From: Streptomyces sp. CB00316
Lineage (GTDB): Bacteria; Actinomycetota; Actinomycetes; Streptomycetales; Streptomycetaceae
Assembly: GCF_001905595.1 (NCBI RefSeq)
Contig: NZ_LIXI01000011.1
Location: 366,351-430,350 of the forward strand
Direction: 5' to 3'
DNA length: 64,000 bases
A program made the translations under genes and the position numbers. Below, piece after piece: positions 58,880 through 64,000 of the stretch; the stretch's first letter is position 1; each line of letters begins with the position of its first letter. The notes under the pieces were generated by a model. It had not been told where the DNA came from. It saw only the letters and a program-made list of their open reading frames with translations, and ran no database searches.

Positions 58880-60088
58880 TCACATCTGTTGGAACCTTCC
58901 CGAAACCAGATCCCAGACCGTGTCGGCAAGCGCTTCCTTGGGCCCGTACGGCACGGGGGTCTCCGTTCCGTCGGCGGAGAGGACGACCGCCTCGTTCTCC
59001 TCGGAGCCGAAGGTCTTGCGCTCCCCCACCTCGTTGACCACGAGCAGATCGCACCCCTTGCGGCGGAGCTTGGCCCGGCCGTTGGCGAGGACGTCGTCGG
59101 TCTCGGCGGCGAAACCCACCACGATCTGCGCCGGCCGGGCCCGCTCGGCGGCGACCTCGGCGAGGATGTCGGGGTTGCGGACCAGGGGGACGACGGGCGC
59201 CTCCTCGCCGTCCTTCTTCTTGATCTTGCCTGTGGCGTACTCGGCGGGCCGGAAGTCGGCCACGGCCGCCGCCATCACCACGACGTCCGCGTCGGCGGCG
59301 GCCTTCAGGACGGCCTCCCGGAGCTGGACCGCCGTACCGATCCGTACGACGTCGGCGCCGGCCGGGTCGGCCAGCCCGGTGTTGGCCTCGATCAGGGTGA
59401 CGCGGGCGCCCCGGGCCACGGCGGTGCGCGCCAGCGCGTAGCCCTGCTTGCCGGAGGACCGGTTGCCGAGGTAGCGCACCGGGTCAAGGGGCTCGCGGGT
59501 ACCGCCCGCGCTGATCACCACATGGCGGCCCGCGAGGTCGGGTTCGGCGACTCCGCGCGCCAGCACCCGGCGGCAGACCTCGAAGATCTCGCCCGGGTCG
59601 GGCAGCCGGCCCTTGCCGGTGTCGACGCCGGTGAGCCGCCCCACCGCGGGCTCGATGACGACGGCGCCCCGGCGGCGCAGAGTGGCGACGTTCTCCTGGG
59701 TGGCCGGGTGCTCCCACATCTCGGTGTGCATGGCGGGGGCGAAGACCACCGGACAGCGGGCGGTCAGGAGGGTGTTGGTGAGCAGGTCGTCGGCGAGGCC
59801 GTGGGCTGCCCTGGCCAGCACGTCGGCGGTGGCCGGGGCGACGACGACGAGGTCGGCGCCCTGCCCGATCCGTACGTGGGGCACCTCGTGGACGTCGTCC
59901 CAGACCTGGTCGGAGACGGGATGGCCGGAGAGCGCGGACCAGGTGGCGGCGCCCACGAAATGCAGCGAGGAGGCGGTCGGGACGACCCGTACATCGTGCC
60001 CGGACTCGGTCAGCCGGCGCAGCAGCTCGCACGCCTTGTAGGCGGCGATGCCCCCGCTGACCCCCAGGACGACCTTCGGCTTGTCCAC
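58880..60088 (-). CDS. coaBC: Phosphopantothenoylcysteine decarboxylase/synthase
   Basis: 402 aa from the GTG at 60088 with GGGGAGA upstream. CoaC domain 1-185: VVLGVSGGIAAYKACELLRR (FMN-binding), SLHFVGAATW, VFAPAMHTEMWEHPATQENV with the catalytic loop. CoaB domain about 190-400: VVISAGGTREPLDPVRYLGN, RSSGKQGYALARTAVARGAR, AAAVADFRPAEYATGKIKKK. It carries out two steps of coenzyme A synthesis from phosphopantothenate. Located next to rpoZ-gmk, as in many bacteria. Confidence 0.96.
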   Translation of the reverse strand: MDKPKVVLGVSGGIAAYKACELLRRLTESGHDVRVVPTASSLHFVGAATWSALSGHPVSDQVWDDVHEVPHVRIGQGADLVVVAPATADVLARAAHGLADDLLTNTLLTARCPVVFAPAMHTEMWEHPATQENVATLRRRGAVVIEPAVGRLTGVDTGKGRLPDPGEIFEVCRRVLARGVAEPDLAGRHVVISAGGTREPLDPVRYLGNRSSGKQGYALARTAVARGARVTLIEANTGLADPAGADVVRIGTAVQLREAVLKAAADADVVVMAAAVADFRPAEYATGKIKKKDGEEAPVVPLVRNPDILAEVAAERARPAQIVVGFAAETDDVLANGRAKLRRKGCDLLVVNEVGERKTFGSEENEAVVLSADGTETPVPYGPKEALADTVWDLVSGRFQQM

Positions 60089-60176
60089 TGCGTCTCCCCG
60101 CACTCGGCAACGTAAGAACGTGGCTCCCATGCTGCCTCACGGCGCGGACCCTGTGCCCACCCGGCCCCGGACACAC

Positions 60177-60209
60177 CTCAGGCCCGGCGGGCGGGCCGCC
60201 GGGCCTGAG
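60177..60209 (-). terminator. Terminator after rpoZ
   Basis: A perfect 14-bp stem (60177-60190 with 60196-60209, CTCAGGCCCGGCGG arm) and 5-base loop, 24 bp past the rpoZ stop. It separates gmk-rpoZ from coaBC. Confidence 0.85.
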
Positions 60210-60232
60210 AGGGGTGCGAGGTGCTGTCCTGC

Positions 60233-60505
60233 TTACTGAGCGGGGCCCTCGATGGGCTCGGAGGTCAGCAGGCCCGCGTTGATCTCGCGGAGCGCGATCG
60301 ACAGCGGCTTCTCATGCACGTGGGTGTCGACGAGCGGACCGACGTACTCAAGGAGACCTTCGCCGAGCTGCGAGTAGTACGCGTTGATCTGACGCGCGCG
60401 CTTGGCGGCGTAGATGACCAGGCTGTACTTCGAGTCGGTGGCCTCGAGGAGCTCATCAATCGGCGGGTTGATGATGCCCTCGGGCGTGGTGATGGAAGAG
60501 GACAC
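60233..60505 (-). CDS. rpoZ: RNA polymerase omega subunit
   Basis: 90 aa from the GTG at 60505 with GGAAGG upstream; a longer frame is unlikely. ITTPEGIINPPIDELLEATD, SKYSLVIYAAKRARQINAYY and KPLSIALREINAGLL are the omega signature. It folds around the C terminus of beta-prime and helps assembly of the polymerase; in Streptomyces it affects development and antibiotic production. Follows gmk. Confidence 0.97.
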   Translation of the reverse strand: MSSSITTPEGIINPPIDELLEATDSKYSLVIYAAKRARQINAYYSQLGEGLLEYVGPLVDTHVHEKPLSIALREINAGLLTSEPIEGPAQ

Positions 60506-60608
60506 TCTCTGCCTTCCGAAGGGGGTAAAGATCAAAGAAATCTTTGATAGTGCGGATTCCGGCGAGTCGGACACGGGGTCGAACTCCGGGCCAGCCGCGG
60601 CGTAGCGT

Positions 60609-61226
60609 TCAGCCGCTGCTGTCAGGGTGGTCGGAAGCCTGCAGCATCAACGTTAGCAGCTCACGGGCCACGTCCTCGACGGAGGTGTTGACGAGCGTCG
60701 TATCGAACTCGGTTTCGGCGGCCAGTTCGACCTTCGCGGCGGTGAGCCTGCGCTTGATCACATCCGGCGCCTCGGTGCCCCGGCCGGTGAGCCGTCGCAC
60801 CAGCTCCTCCCAGCTCGGCGGAGCCAGGAAGACCAGGCGCGCGTCGGGCATCGACTGGCGGACCAGCCGCGCACCCTGGAGATCGATCTCCAGCAGGACC
60901 GGCTCGCCCGCCTCCAGGCGGTCGAGCACGGCCCGGCGCGGCGTGCCGTAGCGGTTGCCCGCGAACTCGGCCCACTCCAGCAGCTCACCGTTGGCGACGA
61001 GCTTGTCGAACTCCTCGTCGTCGAGGAAGAAGTAGTGCACGCCGTCGCGCTCCCCGGGGCGGGGCTTACGGGTCGTCGCCGACACGGAGAGCCAGACCTC
61101 GGGGTGCACGGTGCGCATATGAGCGACGACCGTGCTCTTGCCGACCCCTGAGGGGCCGGAGAGCACGGTCAGCCGCGGACGTACGTCCGGGGGTACGGGG
61201 GACGTCCCCCGGGATGTTGCAGCCAT
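60609..61226 (-). CDS. gmk: Guanylate kinase
   Basis: 205 aa. LTVLSGPSGVGKSTVVAHMR (P-loop), SVSATTRKPRPGERDGVHYF (GMP-binding), EWAEFAGNRYGTPRRAV and VLLEIDLQGARLVRQSMPDA are all present. It phosphorylates GMP to GDP. Neighbours sIHF upstream and rpoZ downstream follow the usual actinobacterial order sIHF-gmk-rpoZ-coaBC-metK-priA. Confidence 0.97.
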   Translation of the reverse strand: MAATSRGTSPVPPDVRPRLTVLSGPSGVGKSTVVAHMRTVHPEVWLSVSATTRKPRPGERDGVHYFFLDDEEFDKLVANGELLEWAEFAGNRYGTPRRAVLDRLEAGEPVLLEIDLQGARLVRQSMPDARLVFLAPPSWEELVRRLTGRGTEAPDVIKRRLTAAKVELAAETEFDTTLVNTSVEDVARELLTLMLQASDHPDSSG

Positions 61227-61276
61227 GGAGCGATTATCCAGGTTCTCAGGGGTGCCTGAGAACCTCGGGCGGAACG

Positions 61277-61600
61277 TCAGGCGGCGCTGCCACCGAACTC
61301 GCGCTCCAGGGACGCGATCTGGTTGGAGCCGAGACCCCGGACCCGGCGGCTTTCGGAGATGCCCAGACGCTCCATGATCTGCTTGGCACGGACCTTGCCG
61401 ACGCCGGGCAGGGACTCCAGGAGGGCGGAGACCTTCATCTTCCCGATGACGTCGTTCTCCTGGCCCTGCTTGATGACCTCATGGAGGGAGGCGCCGGAGT
61501 GCTTGAGTCGATTCTTGACCTCGGCCCGCTCCCGGCGAGCCGCGGCGGCCTTTTCGAGCGCGGCTGTGCGCTGTTCAGGGGTAAGGGGCGGAAGAGCCAC
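61277..61600 (-). CDS. mihF: Integration host factor sIHF/mIHF
   Basis: 107 aa, the length of S. coelicolor sIHF. A long N-terminal helix (QRTAALEKAAAARRERAEVK) is followed by a helix-two-turn-helix DNA-binding region: VSALLESLPGVGKVRAKQIM, ERLGISESRRVRGLGSNQIA. The protein is a basic nucleoid-associated factor that bends DNA, affects topoisomerase activity and is needed for sporulation and normal antibiotic production. Upstream of gmk by 50 bp. It is not related to the alpha/beta IHF of proteobacteria. Confidence 0.95.
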   Translation of the reverse strand: MALPPLTPEQRTAALEKAAAARRERAEVKNRLKHSGASLHEVIKQGQENDVIGKMKVSALLESLPGVGKVRAKQIMERLGISESRRVRGLGSNQIASLEREFGGSAA

Positions 61601-61752
61601 GCCTACGTCACCTCGGATGTCGATCTGTCGGATACGGACCGGTGGGAAGGCTGGACGCCCTCCACCAGGTGAGCGACGAACACACTGTGCCCGTCTGCTC
61701 TCGACGGAGACTAGCGGCCAGGGCCGCTCTAGTCAGCGAGAACAGACGAAAA

Positions 61753-61780
61753 GTCCTGGTCAGCCTTGGCCGACCAGGAC
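61753..61780 (-). terminator. Terminator after pyrF
   Basis: A 9-bp perfect stem (GTCCTGGTC / GACCAGGAC) with a 10-base loop, followed on the minus strand by a TTTT run, 64 bp past the pyrF stop. It is one of the few in this window with a U tract. Confidence 0.75.
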
Positions 61781-61844
61781 ATTTAACGCATATCCACCGG
61801 GTTTCTGGTCAGTAATTCGTCAACAGCCTGTAAACGTGCCAGGG

Positions 61845-62684
61845 TCAACTGCCGGAGACGGCGCTGCGGACCTCGTCCGCGAGCCGTCCGGCCGCTTCGC
61901 GCAGCCCTGACGCGTCCGGACCGTTGCGCAGCACGCCCCGGCTCACGCTCGGCACCACGTTGCCGACCGCGTCGCCGAACACCGTCGGAAGATCCGCCGG
62001 GGTCGCCCCCTGGGCACCGATGCCGGGCGCGAGGAGCGGTCCGTTGATCGCCAGATTCACCCCCGCGTCCCCGAGCGTCGCCCCGACCACCGCACCGACC
62101 GAGCCGAGGGGAACCGCCCCTTCGTTCTCCGCCGCCACGTGGTCCAGCATCAGCTGGGCCAGCGAACGGCCGTCGGCGGCGGTGGCTCGCTGGACCTCGG
62201 CGCCCTCCGGGTTCGAGGTGAGGGCCAGGACGAAGACGCCGGCCCCGGAGACGGCGGCCGCGTCCAGGGCGGGGCGCAGCGAGCCGAACCCGAGGTACGG
62301 GGAGACGGTGACGGCGTCGGAGAAGAGCGGGGAGTCCTTGTCCAGGTAGGTCGCCGCGTAGGCACCCATGGTGGAGCCGATGTCGCCGCGCTTGGCGTCC
62401 ATCAGGACCAGCGCACCGGCGGCCCGCGCCTCTTCGACGGCCTTCTCCAGGACGGCGACGCCGCGCGAGCCGAACCGCTCGAAGAACGCCGACTGCGGCT
62501 TGAGGACGGCGACCCGGTCGGCCAGCGCCTCCACGACGGTCCGGGTGAAGCGCTCTAGGCCGGCGATGTCGTCGTTCAGCCCCCAGGAGGTGAGCAGGGA
62601 GGCGTGCGGGTCGATGCCGACGCAGAGCGGCCCGCGGGTGTCCATGGCGTGGCGCAGCCGCGCGCCGAAGGGTTCGGGTGTCAC
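61845..62684 (-). CDS. pyrF: Orotidine 5'-phosphate decarboxylase
   Basis: 279 aa, GTG at 62684, overlapping the pyrD stop by 4 bases (GTGA). This is the longer type found in actinobacteria: PLCVGIDPHASLLTSWGLN, VAVLKPQSAFFERFGSRGVA, LVLMDAKRGDIGSTMGAYAA (catalytic DxKxxD), FVLALTSNPEGAEVQRA. Last step of UMP synthesis. Translationally coupled to pyrD. Confidence 0.96.
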   Translation of the reverse strand: MTPEPFGARLRHAMDTRGPLCVGIDPHASLLTSWGLNDDIAGLERFTRTVVEALADRVAVLKPQSAFFERFGSRGVAVLEKAVEEARAAGALVLMDAKRGDIGSTMGAYAATYLDKDSPLFSDAVTVSPYLGFGSLRPALDAAAVSGAGVFVLALTSNPEGAEVQRATAADGRSLAQLMLDHVAAENEGAVPLGSVGAVVGATLGDAGVNLAINGPLLAPGIGAQGATPADLPTVFGDAVGNVVPSVSRGVLRNGPDASGLREAAGRLADEVRSAVSGS

Positions 62685-63793
62685 AGGGCGGCCTTCTTCC
62701 GGGTCTCGGCGCCGACGGCCTCGGCGAGGGTGGCGTAGGGGGATGCGGCGAGCCGGGCCGCGAGGCCCTTGTGGATGGCGCGTGCGTAAAAAGGGCCCTC
62801 ATAGATGAAGGCGCTGTAGCCCTGTACGAGGGTGGCACCCGCCAGGATGCGCTGCCAGGCATCCTCGGCACTCTCGACGCCCCCGACACCCACCAGGGTG
62901 ATCCGGGTCCCGACACGGGCGTACAGGCGGCTCAGGACGGCCAGGGAGCGCTCCTTGAGGGGTGCGCCGGAGAGCCCGCCGGTCTCGGCCACCTGGGCGG
63001 GGGCGGACTTCAGCCCGAGCCCTTCGCGGGCGATGGTGGTGTTGGTGGCGATGATCCCGTCGAGGCCCAGCTCCACGGCGAGGTCGGCGACCGCGTCCAC
63101 GTCCTCGTCCGCGAGGTCCGGGGCGATCTTGACGAGCAGCGGTACGCGCCGGGAGGTGACGGTACGGTCGGCGGCCTCGCGGACGGCGGTCAGCAGGGGC
63201 CGCAGGGACTCGGTGGCCTGGAGGTTGCGCAGGCCCGGGGTGTTGGGCGAGGAGACGTTGACGACCAGGTAGTCCGCGTGGGCGGCCAGCCGCTCGGTGG
63301 ACTTCACGTAGTCGGCGGCGGCCTCGGCCTCCGGCACGACCTTGGTCTTGCCGATGTTGACACCGACCGTGGTGCGGAAGACCGGATTACGGGAGGCGAG
63401 ACGGGCGGCGACGGCGGAGGAGCCCTCGTTGTTGAAGCCCATGCGGTTGATCAGCGCACGGTCCGCGACGAGGCGGAAGAGGCGCTGCTTGGGGTTGCCG
63501 GGCTGCGGTTCGCCGGTGACGGTGCCGATCTCGATGTGGTCGAAGCCGAGCATCGCCATGCCGTCGATCGCGACGGCGTTCTTGTCGAAGCCGGCGGCCA
63601 GCCCGAAGGGGCCGTGCATCCGCAGGCCGAGTGCCTCGGTGCGCAGCTCCTTGTAGCGGGGCGCGAGAGCGGCGGCGACGAAGGTGCGCAGGACGGGGAT
63701 GCGGGCGGCGAGGCGGATCCAGCGGAAGGCGGTGTGGTGGGCCTGCTCGGGGTCCATCCGCTTGAAGACCAGCCGGAAGAAGAACTTGTACAT
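62681..63793 (-). CDS. pyrD: Dihydroorotate dehydrogenase (quinone)
   Basis: 370 aa, ATG at 63793. Class 2 DHODH: the N-terminal membrane-associating helices (MYKFFFRLVFKRMDPEQAHH) precede the FMN barrel with FGLAAGFDKNAVAIDGMAML, FDHIEIGTVTGEPQPGNPKQ, RLFRLVADRALINRMGFNNE, NVSSPNTPGLRNLQA with the catalytic Ser, VGVGGVESAEDAWQRILAGA. Oxidises dihydroorotate to orotate, feeding electrons to menaquinone. Downstream of carB and coupled to pyrF. Confidence 0.96.
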   Translation of the reverse strand: MYKFFFRLVFKRMDPEQAHHTAFRWIRLAARIPVLRTFVAAALAPRYKELRTEALGLRMHGPFGLAAGFDKNAVAIDGMAMLGFDHIEIGTVTGEPQPGNPKQRLFRLVADRALINRMGFNNEGSSAVAARLASRNPVFRTTVGVNIGKTKVVPEAEAAADYVKSTERLAAHADYLVVNVSSPNTPGLRNLQATESLRPLLTAVREAADRTVTSRRVPLLVKIAPDLADEDVDAVADLAVELGLDGIIATNTTIAREGLGLKSAPAQVAETGGLSGAPLKERSLAVLSRLYARVGTRITLVGVGGVESAEDAWQRILAGATLVQGYSAFIYEGPFYARAIHKGLAARLAASPYATLAEAVGAETRKKAAL

Positions 63794-63809
63794 GGAGAGA
63801 GGTCCTCAG

Positions 63810-63839
63810 GTGCTCAGTGGCTCAAGTGCTCAGTGGCTC
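63810..63839. repeat. Short tandem repeat upstream of pyrD
   Basis: GTGCTCAGTGGCTC occurs twice, at 63810-63823 and 63826-63839, period 16. It lies between the carB terminator and the pyrD start. Confidence 0.7.
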
Positions 63840-63855
63840 GGTGGGGCCCACAGAG

Positions 63856-63883
63856 AGGGGGACACCGTTTCCGGTGTCCCCCT
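63856..63883 (-). terminator. Terminator after carB
   Basis: A 12-bp perfect stem (AGGGGGACACCG / CGGTGTCCCCCT) with a 4-base loop, 10 bp past the carB stop. It would partly separate carB from pyrD-pyrF. Confidence 0.8.
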
Positions 63884-63892
63884 GCTGGGCTG

Positions 63893-64000
63893 CTAGTCGC
63901 GAGTCGCCGTCAGATGTTCGGCGTGTTCCTGGAGTGAGCGGACGCCGACGTCGCCGCGGTTGAGGGCGTCGATGCCCTGGACGGCCGCGGCGAGTGCCTG
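63893..64000 (-). CDS. carB: Carbamoyl-phosphate synthase large subunit, C-terminal end
   Basis: Partial: only the last 35 residues and the TAG stop are in the window, the gene continuing past 64000. QALAAAVQGIDALNRGDVGV and RSLQEHAEHLTATRD match the end of the MGS-like regulatory domain of actinobacterial CarB as I recall it (family ending after a ...TVQALAAAVQGI helix). Position directly upstream of pyrD-pyrF supports the call. It makes carbamoyl phosphate for pyrimidine and arginine synthesis. Confidence 0.85.
   Translation of the reverse strand, partial: QALAAAVQGIDALNRGDVGVRSLQEHAEHLTATRD

Overview
The window is a chromosomal segment of a Streptomyces. Evidence: very high G+C; GTG and TTG starts; genes typical of actinobacteria (rbpA, sIHF, actinobacterial GuaB1, a PriA without helicase motifs, ppm1); a sigma-R type promoter; DasR-like boxes at a chitinase promoter. 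From memory, the gene order resembles the S. coelicolor core region running from about rbpA to carB. I could not check this.

Layout. 1-9.0 kb: a HEAT-repeat protein, an ankyrin protein, a small membrane protein paired with a degenerate FtsK-like ATPase, and a divergent MocR regulator / YczE membrane protein with an overlapping glycerophosphodiesterase, then a UMF1-type transporter. 9.0-14.9 kb: rbpA behind a perfect sigma-R promoter, fxsA-like, ppm1, an amidohydrolase, an Lrp-type regulator and a small Cys-pair protein. 14.9-25 kb: acyl-CoA dehydrogenase, two His-rich membrane proteins (one PepSY), a methyltransferase remnant, an exported C39-fold peptidase, a P-loop kinase, a candidate C-rich small RNA and an EccA/CbbX-like TPR-AAA+ protein. 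23.9-33 kb, minus strand: ribD-ribE-ribM-ribBA-ribH-hisE-hisG-PH-domain protein, then two overlapping CNNM/CBS transporters. An FMN riboswitch with a terminator-like hairpin lies in front of ribD.

33-41.2 kb: secreted GH18 chitinase, SDR, divergent ROK repressor and MFS transporter with an inverted repeat between them, uracil permease, and a scrambled GH6 cellulase remnant. 41.2-46.7 kb: a DUF5995 protein, then davB- and davA-like lysine monooxygenase and amidase genes with an AsnC regulator and an aldehyde dehydrogenase, probably one lysine catabolic locus. 46.8-51.6 kb: GuaB1, a terpene synthase, a SorC-type sugar regulator and rpe. 51.7-64 kb: housekeeping genes rsmB, fmt, an HTH protein, priA, metK, coaBC, rpoZ, gmk, sIHF, pyrF, pyrD and the 3' end of carB.

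The right third mostly joins nucleotide synthesis (pyr, gmk, GuaB1), one-carbon/SAM metabolism (metK, fmt) and transcription or chromosome proteins (rpoZ, sIHF, priA). I saw no tRNA, rRNA, CRISPR, insertion sequence or prophage. The most unusual observations are the GH6 remnant whose parts lie on both strands, the promoter-to-terminator small RNA at 21.54-21.65 kb, the dav-type lysine locus with an upstream palindrome, and a terpene synthase preceded by a strong leader hairpin.
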